A DNA stretch of 64,000 nt from Gnetum montanum (GCA_015680685.1 MNCI01035854.1:191654-255653), one strand, 5' to 3'. Positions 45,291 to 57,620 are shown, counted from the first letter of the stretch. Numbers and translations are program-made. Notes: generated by a model from the letters alone, not told the origin.

Positions 45291-46485
45291 TCTCCCCCAC
45301 GACTAAGTTGGAAGGAGGAGATTTGAAATAGTGAGCAGGGTTGTCTATCAAGAGAGGTAGGATGTGTACTAGCTGTCCTAAGCTCTTGAAAAGGTTTGGT
45401 TTGTTGCACGTTGACCAAAATTTTCTTATCCGGGCTCTCAGGTTTGTATATTGTCATGGCCCCTAAAGGAAAAGTTACATAAATAATATAACGTCCTTCC
45501 CACAGTGCTTGAAATTTAGTACATTGTGGCACATGTGTGGGATTCTAGTAGAGAACCTTATCTCCTAGCTGATATTTAGCTTTCCTAAGTCTTAGGTCAT
45601 GACGTTGTTTATTGAAGGCCTTGTGCAATTCATTAGATGACAAGGCAGCTAATCGATTTTCATCTAGCAAGTTAAGGGTTACTAACCGTTGTTTTTGTGC
45701 TAAATCAAGGTCAAGGTTGAGGTCACATGCCATGGATAGTGTACAAAGCTCAGTTTGAATCGAAAGTCTTGGTAATTTACCATACACTAACTCATAGGGA
45801 GAGTAGCCTATAGAGAGTTTCCATGTGGAGCAGTATGCCCAAAGAGCATCGTTCAATTTAGTGCTCCAGTCTCGCCTAAACTTGGTAATAGTTCTTGTCA
45901 ATATCTTTGTAATCTCCCTGTTGGTAACTTCTACTTGACCATTCGCTTAGGGGTGGTATGGTGTAGTCAATGTATGGTCAACCCCTAGGCGTTGCATTAA
46001 TTTCTGAAAAGTTGCACCTATGAAGTGTGTACCATTGTCTAAAATAAGTGCACGCAGCACACCAAACCTGTTTATGATTTGTTGTTGAACAAATCGTGCA
46101 ATTGTAGATGATGTACAATCTTTAATAGTAGTTAATTCAGCCCATTTTGTTAGGTAATCAACAACAATAATATAAGCTTTTCCATTAGACATTGGTGTAA
46201 TCGGCCCCATAAAATCAATTCCCCAAATGTCGAAGGGTTCTAACGATTGAATTCATTGTTGTGAACCCTTCATTCTAGCAATCATTTCCCCATCACGTTG
46301 ACAGCGCTCACAAGATTGGATGAAATGATGGGCATCCAAAAATATTGTAGGCCAATAATATCTTGCAAGCAAGATCTTAATGGTTGTTCATCTCCCAACG
46401 TAATGACCCCCACAAGGACCCTCATGAGTCTCTTGGAGAACTCGTAGTTGATTTATATCGAGAACACACCATCGAACCAAGCCAT
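45291..46485 (-). pseudogene. Element D integrase
   Basis: Zinc finger HEGPCGGHY ... CERCQRDGE (about 46470-46290). Core starts with WGIDFMGPITPMSNGKAYII (first Asp, about 46220), then LDNGTHFIGA (second Asp) and ANGQVEVTNREI (catalytic Glu, about 45930). The C-terminal domain follows at 45901-45545 (open 118 residues) and ends LSRGGDVHLC near 45290. All three DDE residues are present. Breaks include a stop in the zinc-finger region, one after YHP (45946) and a frame shift near 45540. It would integrate the cDNA in the nucleus. Confidence 0.88.
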
Positions 46486-47950
46486 TGGAACACACTTTGT
46501 AAAGTTTTCCATTGATCTCCATAAAGTACTTGGCTCGGTGAAGAAACTGTTGTTTCTTCTTAAGGTTTAACTCTTGTGCTGTTTGTTGGGTGAGGAGATA
46601 AGTAAGAACGCTACTGTACCAGTTTGTCTTCGTGGGTGATTAATCATTCTCTACACCAGTAAAGAGGAATTCATCAGGGAAAGGATCAGAAATTGGATAC
46701 TCATCCTCTTTGTTGTCCCATCACAACTGAGATAAATGATCAACAACTACATTCTCGGTGCCCTTGTGATCGATCATCATTAAATCGAACTCTTGTAAGA
46801 TTACAAGCCATCATATGATATGAGGGCTTACCATTGGCTTATTCATGAGGAACTGGATTGCATAATGATCTTTATGTATATATACTTTACATCCCAATAC
46901 ATAGTGTCTAAAATTTTCTAGTGCAAACACTATAGCTATTAATTCTTTCTCTGTGGTAGTGTAGTTAAGTTGTGCACCAACGATACTTCTACTTGCACAG
47001 TGGATGTAATAAGGGTGCTTCTAGTCATCTAATTGTGTAAGTACAGCTCCTAAAGCATAGTTGGACATGTCAGTCATGATATGGAATGGTTTGGACTAGT
47101 TAGGAGCTTGTAGAATGGGCGTTTCTACTAGCTTCTGTTTCAGAGTTTGGAAAGCTAATTCGCATTCCCTAGTCCACTTGAAAGGTACATCCTTTTTCAT
47201 TAATTCCACCAATGGTTTGGCAACCTTTGAAAAGTTCTCAATAAATCTCCTATAGTAGCTAGTATGTCCAAGGAATGACCGAATATCTTTGAAAGTTTCT
47301 GATTGACAGGTAATTCCTTGGATAATTTTGATTTTCTCAAGGTCTACCTCTATCCCTATGTGTGAGATTTTGTACCCTAGTACTATGCCTTCTTGGACCA
47401 TCAAATGGATTTTCTGCCAGTTGAGCCTCAAATTGGTTTCTACAAATCTTTTTAACACTTGCTCCAACCGATCTAAGGCTTGATCAAAGTTTGCTCCATA
47501 AGTGGAGAAGTCGTCCATAAAGACCTCCACGTCATTCCCTATCTGTTGTTGGAATATGCTTAGAACTAGTTATTGAAATGTTGTAGGGGCATTGCACAAG
47601 CCAAATGGCATCTATTTGTATGCGAACGTTCCCCAAGGACTGGTGAACGTAGTCTTGGCTTGGTCTTCTGGGGCTATTTGTATTTGGTTATATCCACTAT
47701 ATCCATCCAGAAAATTGTAATAGCGATGCCCTGCACTGGTGGTCGATAAATGGCAATGGAAAGTGATCTTTAAATGTTTCCATATTTAGTAGCTTGAAAT
47801 CTATGCACACCCTCCATTTACCTCCCTTTTTAGGAAGAACAACTAAGGGATTAACCCATTCGCTATCAGCAATGGGGTATATGAACCCAACCTTAAGAAG
47901 CTGTTCGATTTCTTCCTTAACTACTTGCTTCAGCTTAGGGTTCAATCATC
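46486..47950 (-). pseudogene. Element D reverse transcriptase and RNase H
   Basis: RT from 47945 (MNPKLKQVVKEEIEQLL ... GGKWRVCIDFKLLNM), a frame break near 47700, then palm SGYNQIQIAPEDQ. The catalytic loop VEVFMDDFSTYG is at about 47530-47495, and the thumb runs to 47096 without a stop. RNase H follows (TDMSNYALGAVL, TTEKELIAIVFALENF, HKDHYAIQFL; about 47090-46750) and the connection FDLMMIDHKGTENVVVDHLS. This is a normal Ty3/gypsy layout, with only a few stops (for example the codon after CNAPTTFQ, near 47570). This is the region most useful for placing the family in a phylogeny. Confidence 0.9.
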
Positions 47951-48383
47951 TTTGTGGTTGTCTTTGAGGCTTCATGGAGAGGTCAGTGTAAATTCTATGT
48001 TGGCATATCCTAGGATCTATTCGAGTTAATTTGGGATATGACCAAGTGAAGACTTCTGACCATTTATTTATTACCTTCAGCAGTTCTTCTTTCTATTGAG
48101 GAGTAAGCTTAGCATTGATAATTACTGGTTTTCCATTTTTAAGGAATGTGTATTCCATACCGGTGGGCAATAGTTTCAGCTCAAGAGGCTCCTACTTAAA
48201 TTTCTCAAGGATTTCCAACTTCCCCCAGTTGATATTTTCAAGATTAAGACTTGGAAGCTGGTGGTGGACTTGCTCTAATGCGTCTATGCTATCGATGTAA
48301 GCTCAAGTCAAACCCTTAGTTGGTTCCATACATATGAGTGAATTGCTTTCCTGATCAGCTATCAACCACTGGGTGTCTTCCTG

Positions 48384-49143
48384 TCATGTGGCTACTGCAT
48401 ATAGGCATCTTTGTATGTTAATCACTTGTGCACACTGATTGCATGCAGGCAATGCTAAACTTTGCACAAACCATAACCTCTGCATGCAATTACACCCTAT
48501 GTCACTATATGCGATGCATGAAACTTTCTTCTTCTCAATCTTTCTGAATGTAATTTCATTTGATATTTCTAGGGAAAGATCGTGGATTCTTAGGCATGTG
48601 TCAATGGTGCTTAGCCATGCTCTTCCCATTATGATTGGGAAGTCCCCCTTATCGTTTTTTACTTGAATCACTAAGAAGTCAGCTGAGTACGAACACCAAC
48701 AAACAGTCGTAACAATGTCTTCCACTAGTCCCAATGGGATAGTGATGGACTGGTCAGCCAACTCGAGATGGATGTTGCTCTTTTTAAATGGAGATAGGTT
48801 TTAGGCCTTGTACATTTCTTGAGAAATCAAGTTGACACCAAAACTTGAATCCAAAAGAGCCTTGCATGGAACATTTTCAATGATTTGTAAGTATATCAGA
48901 GGACTCCTAGGATCAGAGAATTTCCTGGAAAGGTGGCCAGCTTTGATCCAATCAGTGACGGCATGTGTTAGCATGACCATATGCATTGAGTGTGGTGATT
49001 GCATTGAAGGGGGCTCCAAAGTTTTAATTGATACTAAGGTGTCTAAAGAATTAGCCACTTATGATTACAAGGGTTTGGTTAGACTATTGGTTCTAAAGAA
49101 AGGTCTTTTCTTCATGTGGTTGTTGGAACCAACAGTAGGTTGA
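48384..49143 (-). pseudogene. Element D protease
   Basis: Open from 49058 to 48801 (MVMLTHAVTDWIKAGHLSRK ... KALLDSSFGVNLISQEMY), then 48761-48384 (ADQSITIPLGLVEDIVTTV ... FPIIMGRAWLSTIDTCLRIH). The catalytic triplet is D-S-S, shared with element A but not C (N-L-G). A linker with Cys and Gln follows toward RT (48383-47950, little conserved). The fold is that of a retropepsin. Confidence 0.8.
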
Positions 49144-51647
49144 GAGTTAACAGCCCTCATGGCATTACATTGTTGCGGCTAGGTAGGGATTTCACCTTGC
49201 ATCACGGGAGTAGGTGGTAATGGAGCTATTGGTAAAAGAGATGCGGCCAGATGAGAAGGATGATATGCTTGTGGAATATCACCTCTAGAAGAGGGAGTCC
49301 CATAATACTCATGAGCTTGGTAGTGAGGTTGAGGAGTAACATGACTAGTAGAGTCACATGGACAGACTGGCTGCTACACGTAATATCCATATAGGTCAGG
49401 TTACCAGTAGGGATACTATTGCCTTGGTGATGGCATTCCCTATGATTATGGGTATTGCCACTATTGATATTGCTCAATCGGTTGTGGTGGAGTTCCACTA
49501 GGATAATATGTTAAGGGTTGGTGGAACTACCTTGGGTTACCTTGAGGATAAGATAACCTTCGAGGTGTTTGCCTTTTGTTTAATTGTGGGTTGAGTGCAT
49601 ACATCCCAGACTCCTACAGATGTGAGATCACATGGCAACATCCCTTAGGATGGTCATATTGACATATCTCACATCCACTATCATTGTCTGTTTCCGAATC
49701 CACAACCTCTTCAATGATGGCAACTTTGCCCTTACCTTTTCTATGTGCATGTTTAGCCTCTTTCTTTTTTTTTCACTACCTTGCTCTCTAGACTCTATTA
49801 TTTTAAGAATAGTTTGAAATCTATTGTCTAGGGAATTCCACATTTGGTCTACCTTTGCCGAAACTTTTGATGTCATCTTTTGGATAGGAAAATTTTTCCT
49901 ATTCACCATCTCCTCGAATGGTGACTCTTCTTCATCCTCACAAAATCTTACTCCCCTCTTCCGAAGGAAGGATCTCGGTTATACTCTTTTGCACTTTCTC
50001 TCTTCCATAGCTCACCTTCTTCTTTAGCAACTTACTCCAATAGTCTTTGAATTTGATGGGACCTAAGCTCGGATAGTCTCTCTTGGGCATAAGTCCCAAG
50101 GGTTCTTCTCATTTCATGCCTAAGCCCATCCACGAGATGGCGCAGTTGATCCCTTTGCGAATAACTATGGCCAGGAAAACGATGTAACAGTGCATAGTAT
50201 CAGCCTATGGCAGCATCCAAGGGTTCATGTCCTTCTTATTTTTTGCCTTGGATTTGCTTTCGCAAGTTAGACACTCAAGAGTACATTTGGTACTTGTCAT
50301 TAAATAGCTCTAACATAGTACTCCACTTACGAATGGATTCCAATTCTAAAGACTAGTACTAGCTTTTCACTTCTTTAACTAATTTCCATGGGAACAACTT
50401 AAGTTTTTGCCATTCATTCTCTATGTTTTGTAAGGCACACGTATCATGGAATGCTTGTAAATGATTCTGAGGATCAGCGTTGTATCCCCCTTCAAATTGT
50501 GGGATGTTGTTTATATCTAATCTCTTAATCCTACTATCTTTGTGATGCCTTGCTGGAATTCTAACAGCCTCAGTTATGTCCAACATACTTCAAGTAGCAA
50601 GGAGGGGTTCATCATGACCGTCTTGTCCATGGCGTCTATGATGCTTACGTTGTTCCTACTCTTCCTTCTTCTATGTCGTGACTCTCTAGAGTGCCCTCCT
50701 CCCCTTTCCTGGTTGTTTCATCTATGACTTCCACTTTGCCTACCTTTATCTCCATGGTCTTTTTCTTTATGACTGTGTTTAGATACTGAAGGATAGGGTG
50801 AAGGTGAAGAAGAAGGAGAACCATCACCATGATGGTGTATACTACCATCTCTTCTGTGGTCTTGGCCCCAACCGCAATTACAATCAAAATGTCCACCTTT
50901 ATCATGAGTTTGTGTCCCTTTTTCTGACCCTTTGTGCCCATGGGTATCAGAACCTGGGTTATGAATAGTGGAATGAAGGTTCTAATACACAACCCCTTGG
51001 CCAAAGTCAAGGGGAAGAACATCATTGTGTGGGTGACTGCCTGAGATAGGTTCACCACTGATGAGACGCGGTTTTCACTAGGCCGCGATATCGCGGCCGA
51101 CGCGATATCGCATCCCATGCGATATCGCGTACGCGATATCGCGTCTTCNCGACCGGATCGCGCGTGCACGCTCGTATTCGTATGGTAGAGTGTAGGGGTA
51201 CCTCGCCACTCATCAACCACCCTCATTTTTGCTTAAGACATGTGGGGCATCTTGGGACCACTTACCCTTCAAAGACTTATGATGTCTCTCCTATTGCAAG
51301 TCCCTTTGACATTATGTCTCTATGGGATGGTATTCTCTTGAGTCATGATCTTGCACAACGTATTCTGCGTGTAAGTACGACATGCCAATTCATGTGAGAG
51401 CACAAAGAAGCATGCTCGGGACTGAACGATCGAAAGGTAACACTATGTTACCTTCTAGGTCTCGTCAACACAGTTGTTTGTCTTGATGGAGGATAAAGGT
51501 GAAGTCTAGTATATACTCATCGAGATGAATATATACCACTTGAACTTGTTGAGGGACTAGCAGATCAACATCATGTGTATTACGTCATCGACTGTTTCCT
51601 ATTTCAAACCTAGGCGATCAGGCACTTTTGTACGAAGAAGAAGACAT
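49144..51647 (-). pseudogene. Element D gag
   Basis: ATG at 51647 (MSSSSYKSA, then a stop). The DEYxP-type signature lies near 51530. The gene is then interrupted by the solo LTR (51059-51215). It continues with a Ser/His/Asp linker and the capsid domain 50586-50359 (MLDITEAVRIPARHHKDSRI ... NNIPQFEGGYNADPQ). The cysteine module GCEICQYDHPKGCC is near 49680-49640 and the Tyr/Gln/Pro tail GYYV near 49380. Many CpG and CHG positions have become TG/CA, creating most stops. Confidence 0.82.
51059..51215 (+). repeat. Solo LTR of the C family with internal single-N gap
   Basis: Begins TGATGAGACGCGG and ends CTCATCA. Five-base duplications ACCAC flank it (51054-51058 and 51216-51220), so it is a genuine insertion. 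Only about 90 bp of U3 and 66 bp of U5 are present; they meet at N (51149), where about 750 bp of LTR should be. Its GATATCGCG palindromes are nearly unmutated, making it the youngest LTR here. Confidence 0.93.
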
Positions 51648-51763
51648 ACTTGTCTGTTCAGTGTGCTATGTATTCTTGTTTATTATTTTCTCAACCAACC
51701 CTAAGTGTTCGTTTCAATGATGTGAATGATTTCCTATGTTCTAGTTAGCGCACAAACAACTAA

Positions 51764-51782
51764 GTCCCCGACAATGGTCCCA
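51764..51782 (-). other. Element D primer binding site
   Basis: Minus strand TGGGACCATTGTCGGGGAC; tRNA-Asp type with several changes. Confidence 0.75.
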
Positions 51783-51783
51783 A

Positions 51784-52700
51784 TGATGAGCAGCGAGGTA
51801 CCCTTACGCTCAACCATACGAATATGAGCATTTCACGCACAATCCGGTTGAATTCCAAGGACTAAGTGCTTATGCGCCCTTGTGGAACAAGGATGGGTTG
51901 GTTGATTGTTGTCTTCCCAAGCTTACCTGTATGTGACGATTGTATGGTTAAGTAAGCTTGAGGCATATGATTTTTATAGCTTTTATGTTTTTATGTCCTA
52001 CGCTAGTAGGGAAGGAAAGAAGCAACTAAGTGACTAATTTAACTTAACTACTCATTAACTAAGTTCTAATTAATCCTAACACCATCATCCATTCCCACTT
52101 GCCGTACACATCCTGAACCAATGCAACACTACTGGGATTACCAAACGCTAATCATTACTAGGTTACCAAGCATTACATGCATGCTCGAAGTGGTTGTGCT
52201 TGTGTGTTTTAACAATTTGCTTAATTGATCAAAATGAATTGCTATGCTAATAACAGAAATGTAAAGTGCATAAAATAAAATAAAATAAAATAAATGCATA
52301 AGAAAATAAAATAAAATAAATGCGTAAGAAAATAAATCTCAAGTGTTGCAAGGATGAATTAAAGAGCTCATCTTTATTGCCATACACAAGGTGTGCTCAA
52401 GTACATAATGCTTGAATAAAGATCTATTCAAACTTAGACCTCTTGCTGCAAGCACTTGGAAAATACTCTAACTTTCAAACAAACTACAAGAATTTCACTA
52501 CTTGACTGCTAAAAGACTTCTTTCAATTGTGCGCCTGGGCACTGTATTTATAGGCTTGGGAGCAACTACTCTAATAATTAGAGTAATCACTCTAATAATT
52601 AGAATAAACCACTAGAGTAACTTCTCTAATAATTAGAATAAACCACTAGAGTAACTACTCTAATAATTAGAATAAATCACTAGATTAAACGCTCTCATCA
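51784..52700 (-). repeat. Element D 5' LTR
   Basis: Aligns end to end with 42629-43538. Differences are mostly transitions, and this copy has the more A/T-rich state at many CpG sites. U3 repeats at 52563-52690; TATA at about 52543-52554. Confidence 0.95.
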
Positions 52701-52705
52701 ATTAA

Positions 52706-53845
52706 TTACCAACTTATTCTTAGTTATTAATTAACAAGCACATATCGATACAAAGGAAATTTGGAAAATTGACTCACCACCTAATTTTGCAAAAGAAATT
52801 ATGCATAATTGTGGACATGTGGCTAGTTCTCCCTCCTCCCAGAAAAGGAAGAGAGGAAGAAGAGGAAGAATAAAGCCCTATATAAGGCCTCCTCATGCAA
52901 CTAGAAGAGGGAGAAGGAGAAATGAGCTGGAGGCCAGCCACCAGCACTAAGCTTCTTCTTCCATTCCTACTCTTGCTTCTTCCCCAATACACTCTCTTCC
53001 TTCTTCCCCTTTACATACCCTACTATTCCACCATAGCCAAAACTTTGCTCCTGTTACTACCTATAACTAGCTTGATTAAGAGTCCATAGAGGTAAAGCTT
53101 TGTAGGAGGTTAGAGAGTCTTTCCCTTGAATTTGATCACAAAAAAGATTAGGAAAAAGGTTAGGGTAGCATTCCAAATGGGAAGGAGGCAGCTATTGTTC
53201 ACTTGCAAGATCTGGAAGGATGAACAAGGTAGTTAAGTCGGCAATCCGACCGTACCATGAGTACCTCCAGGAGGAGGTGCAAAAGAATCAAAGTGGTTAG
53301 ATTAGCGAGTGATCTACTAAGTTCCCATTCCCTTCCTACCCCTTTGTCATCTCAATGTTCTAGTCGTTCATGTTACCCCTTTGTCATCTCAATGTTCTAC
53401 TCATTCATGTTATCAAAGCTTTAACTTTATATATTTTAATATATACTTCAACTTTAATGTTCTATTCTACTCTCTATTTTAAGTTTGCTCGAATTTAAGT
53501 TATGTTCAAATCATTATTCTATCTAAATTATCAACTACATTTCCTCTCTCGCTAGAAGACTATTCCTAGGCTAGCCATGCCCATAAGCAAGGTGCCCTAG
53601 GCAATAGCCTTATAAAATGTAGTACTTAAGGGAATTTTTCATTAATGTGCCTTTATGGCCCAAGTTTTTGCATCAACACCCTCTTTGGCGCTAGAAGGAG
53701 GGCAGCTATTATGGTTTTTCTCAACTGCTTTCATTCATCTGCTACCTTGTCCTTAGTTTCGATTTTCTTTCTTTTCTCCCTTCTTAATAAAAAATCCAAA
53801 AAATTTTAAAAGAAAAAATAATTTCCTTTGTTGTTAACCTAGTTT
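52706..53845 (+). other. Probable right part of element G 5' LTR and leader
   Basis: A TATA box (CCCTATATAAGGCC, about 52874-52887) is followed by a CT-rich transcribed-looking region. The stretch ends TTTTTGCATCAACA near 53678, then CTTTGGCGCTAGAAGGAGGG, which looks like a primer site although I cannot assign the tRNA. Element D would therefore lie inside G's LTR; the left half (before 42624) was not delimited. No ORF is convincing in this stretch. Confidence 0.4.
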
Positions 53846-54358
53846 ATGATTGGACCTAGTGAAACTCTTAGGTCTAGAACTAGAAAAAAAACAAGACATG
53901 ACTTCATAGCCAACAATTTTCCAAGTCATACTCCTACAAAACCTAGATCTAAGTCCTCAAATTCTTCAAATATGGCAAAACCCTACTATCCAACCTTTGG
54001 TCAACAATCCCTTCAACTTTCAAAACTTCATCCCAATTCCAAAACCTCTTTAACAAGGTTTCATTTCTTTTGATCCCTCTTTCAATGATAGTCATCAACA
54101 TCTTCAGAATTTCAAGACACTACTAAGCATCCACAACATAGTTCAAAATGATGTGGCTTGTAGGTCTTTTGTCACTACCTTTCGAGGTATAGCAACTCAA
54201 TGGTTTCTAACCCTAGAATGACTTCAAATCACATTTTCTCTCCCAATTTAACAAGTTCACTAGCCCTGCTATAGCTTATAGTAACTTTACAAGCCTTTGA
54301 AAGCTTTGTAAAGAAATCATTAGAAATTACAACTTAAGGTTCCTCCAACAATTATCAT
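53846..54358 (+). pseudogene. Element G gag, first part
   Basis: MIGPSETLRSRTRKKTRHDF opens at 53846, with a Ser/Pro-rich N-terminus. In shifted frames there follow QHLQNFKTLLSIHNIVQNDV and RSFVTTFRGIATQWFLTLE, the central gag helix signature (A-x-x-W-[FY]), and QLKVPPTIIICA before the insertion. Stops are frequent. Confidence 0.65.
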
Positions 54359-55715
54359 ATGTGCGATGTCTGAAAACATCGATGGCTGGAACACCGAGAG
54401 GTCACCGGGTGTACAGCCTAACCCCAAATCCGTCAGAGGGCCGTGTTGGAGAAAACGGAAATGGGATGCCCTGAACGGTCTTGTCGATTAAACAAGGATG
54501 TACATGGTGTTAAAATGAGTGTGTGCAAAAAGGGTTTATACTATGTTACTCATGAGCATCAGGTTCAAGAAAGCTAGAGCGTAGCAGGGTGTCTTGGCCT
54601 AAGAACTATGACGTGGACATGCAAATATGTGTGAAAAAGTAAGAAAAATACAAGTGTTATGCTAAATGCCAAAAAAATGCTTGAGAAATGCAACAGAATT
54701 TGAGAATAGCAGTGCATCGCCCCAAAAGAGGGAGCGTAGCTAATTCACAAAGGTATACACAATGTACAATAAGCACAGTGGGAGCGCAGTCATAGCCTCA
54801 GTGGTGTCAAGTTGTGAAGTCTGGTGCTCATTGTGTTGAACTATGTTTGCTGGGTTGGTAGTCATGATGTACCATGTGATGTCCTATTGGGCTGCAATGA
54901 GGCTACAGTGTACTGTGATGTGTAGGTATGCCTCTCTACCAATGTGGTGTGCTTTGGGTCTTGTTCACCCACAGAGCTAAGTGCCAAATGCCCAATGGAA
55001 GTGCCAACTGCCTTGCTGGTGAAAAAAATGGAAGTCTCCCCTCTTCTCCCCTCTTGAAACATTAGGGCGTGGGGGTATTTATAGGTCTAGGGTTAGCCCA
55101 AAATGTGGATTAGGTGCCATGTGGAAATGTGGTGGGTGGGATCATGTTGTCTACTACGCTCGTCTCGTGTTACGTGCGAGACACAGGACACCATCTACTG
55201 CGCTTGTCCCATGTTACGCGTGGGACATGGGACACTGTCTACTGCACTCATCTCGTGTTACGCATGGGACATGGGACGTTGGTTTCTAGGCTTGTCCCGT
55301 GTTACTTGTAGGACACAGGATGCTGGCTACAATGCTGGATAGGGTGCTACGCTGCAGTAGACATGGTGCTATGCTATGCAATGTAATAAGGTGCTATGTT
55401 GTAGTAGACATGGTGCTATGCTACACAACGTAACAGGGTGCTACACTGTAGTAGATATGGTGCTATGCTATGGAGCATAACAGGGTGCTATGCTACACAG
55501 CATAACAGGGTGCTATGTTGCAGTAGACATGGTGCTACACTACGTAGCATAACAAGGTGCTACGTGAATATACAAAGAGTGCCAGAATTCTAACACTTAG
55601 AAAAATTTTGCAAATCTAGCAATTGGAGCTTACTACACTCAACACTTGGAAGAATATGGACAAAGTGCCACCATTTTAACACTTAGCCATATTTGCAGTC
55701 GCGATGCCAAGACCT
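54359..55715 (-). repeat. Insertion in element G gag, probable minus-strand LTR with minisatellites
   Basis: On the minus strand a TATA box (CCTATAAATACCCCCACGCC, about 55069-55088) lies downstream of two tandem arrays. The first is four units of about 45 bp (55149-55330), each with an inverted repeat such as GTCCCA...TGGGAC or GTCTCG...CGAGAC. The second is about 47-bp units with TAGACATGGTGCTATGC (55335-55560). The layout (repeats, TATA, long downstream part) fits an LTR of an unrelated family. No clean 5-bp duplication was found, and the borders are approximate. Confidence 0.5.
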
Positions 55716-56900
55716 AAAATTTTGTGGTGTTTCAATATGTTCCTAGTGAAATGCAATCACAACTGGAAGGAATCTTAAACTTTTTCCTCTCAACCATTGA
55801 TCCTTTCTTTGCATATGCAATCAAATCTAATCCCAATATCATTGACTTGCAAGGAGCTATGTCCAAAGTACTCAAACTTGAACAAATCACTCTTACAAAC
55901 TCATTATAATACCAATTTGGAACTTATGGCTTAGGTTCGCAAACCCCAATAGTCCCAAATCCTTTTTAAAATAATCCTCTAATCCTCAACTCTCTCCTAA
56001 ACATTCAAAGTCCAAATGCTAATGCTTCCTCTTCTTTATTTCCTCAAAACCTAGGCCTAAATTATGATCAATCGAAGGCCTTAATTCAATCGATTATCAA
56101 CCCTTCCTCCATACCCTATATCCTTAACCCTTAGACCACACAAACCTGCAACTTACCTAAAGTTGAGGGTCAAGCTCTAATGAACCAAGTCTTAACCACC
56201 TTATAAAATCTCTCTAATGAAGTAATTGAACTAAAATGCAATAATGTAAAGATAAGAAATCAACATAACGAGGCAAATGAAAACCTAGGAGAAGCATCTC
56301 TCAATGAATATTGTAGGTTACATAACACCAGACAACATTTTGAGAAGTCTTGCCCTCAATTCCAAGCCTTATATGGGGATATCACACAAGAATTACAAAA
56401 CAACCAAAAGGGAAAAGCCCCACTAATGGTTTTAGAAATCCCTAGTGAAATTGAAAATGAACCAATAGCATCCTTTGAGCAAGTCATGATCAATGAAGCT
56501 ACCCCTACAAATGCATGATTTAGGAAGATGAGTAACATCATGAACAAATCTAATAACCCAAAATATAATACATGCATCCCTCCTAGAAAATGAAATCATA
56601 ATAGTACATCTCAACAACAAACACCACATGGAATATCATTACAAACCCATAATTGTTCCAACCAAAACCAACCTAAGCCTAGGAGTGAGATGAAAACTTA
56701 TGATCTTGTAGAAGATTTGAAAAGGGTTAAGGCCAACATATTCATGTATGAACTTTTACAATTCAAGGACACAAAAGAAGCTATACATGGATTGATCAAT
56801 GGATCTAGAGATAAAGTTAAGACCGCTACAAATGGGAAACAAGGTCATTTCATAGATGGTGTTGGAATCCTTGATGCACCCATTCTTCACCAATAGGTCA
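55716..56900 (+). pseudogene. Element G gag, second part
   Basis: Resumes VVFQYVPSEMQSQLEGILNF ... STIDPFFAYAIKSNPN and ALKLEQ-like helix (55724-55909). It is followed by a long Asn-rich linker and an atypical zinc-finger segment YCRLHNTRQHFEKSCPQF near 56310. The segment 56690-56896 (MKTYDLVEDLKRVKANIFMY) precedes protease, as in Tat-type polyproteins. Multiple stops. Confidence 0.6.
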
Positions 56901-57620
56901 AGAAGGATCAAACTCCTTTCCTAAGTACTTTAGTTATACTAGAAAAGAATGCTCACAAATTGTCTAGTGGATTCAGGAGCTACTGTAAATGTAATGCCTC
57001 TTCAGGTATGTAAAACTTTAGGAGCACAAATTATTTCCCAAACCCAAAGTTTTATCCAACTTAATGAATCCAACATTCATGTAGTAGGATCACTTAGATA
57101 TATCCAAATTTTCCTAAAGTAATACCCTAATTTTTCATGTCACATGGACATCTTAGTAATCAATATGAAACCTACTTATGGCATGTTGCTTTCTCGTAAC
57201 TTCGGTGCCTAATTTGGAGATTTCTTTAGATCTAATTTCTCAGAACTCCTCCTTCCAATCAAAGGAGGATTTGAACATGTTATAATTCCTAAAGAAACTT
57301 TTCATCGTCATGTCATCTCAAGTCTTGACAAATCTCATGTTACATCAACAGATCAAGGTGAAGACTTTGTGGGAATCATTGATCTTAACTTTGGTGAATA
57401 CAAGCTAGATGAAAATTTAGATGCAATGAATGACTCCTTACCTAACATAAACCCCTACATTCATATTCATGTGACATTCTATTACCAAACTTATAGGGAA
57501 CTTTCTGAACTTCACATTGACACACTACCTTTCGATCAGCATGATGGAAAGACTTTCCTATTTGATGATCTCCCACCAATTGGTAAAGACAAGGATATCA
57601 CTCAAATCCTTGATATCTAA
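56901..57620 (+). pseudogene. Element G aspartic protease
   Basis: CLVDSGATVNVMPLQVCKTL at about 56960-57020 is an intact retropepsin D-S-G-A active site. It continues with MDILVINMKPTYGMLLSRNF (flap and C-terminal sheet) and FEHVIIPKET. From 57369 to 57620 an 83-codon open acidic region (FGEYKLDENLDAMN ... FDDLPPIGKDKD) follows. One or two stops or frameshifts lie near 56900-57200. Confidence 0.75.

Larger units (their letters stand above)
42629..52700 (-). mobile_element. Element D: best-preserved Athila/Tat-like retrotransposon
   Basis: LTRs at 42629-43538 (3') and 51784-52700 (5'), with target duplication ATTAA at 42624-42628 and 52701-52705. Order on the minus strand: primer site, gag, protease, RT, RNase H, integrase, spacer, polypurine tract. 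No ORF2 between pol and the 3' LTR. A solo LTR of the C family sits in gag (51059-51215). RT catalytic FMDD and the integrase DDE residues survive, but gag and protease are broken, so the copy is inactive. Confidence 0.95.

Noticed and set aside
55103-55342. ORFs of 65-79 codons within the minisatellite
   Set aside because: Open only because the 45-bp unit is a multiple of three; no protein-like conservation.
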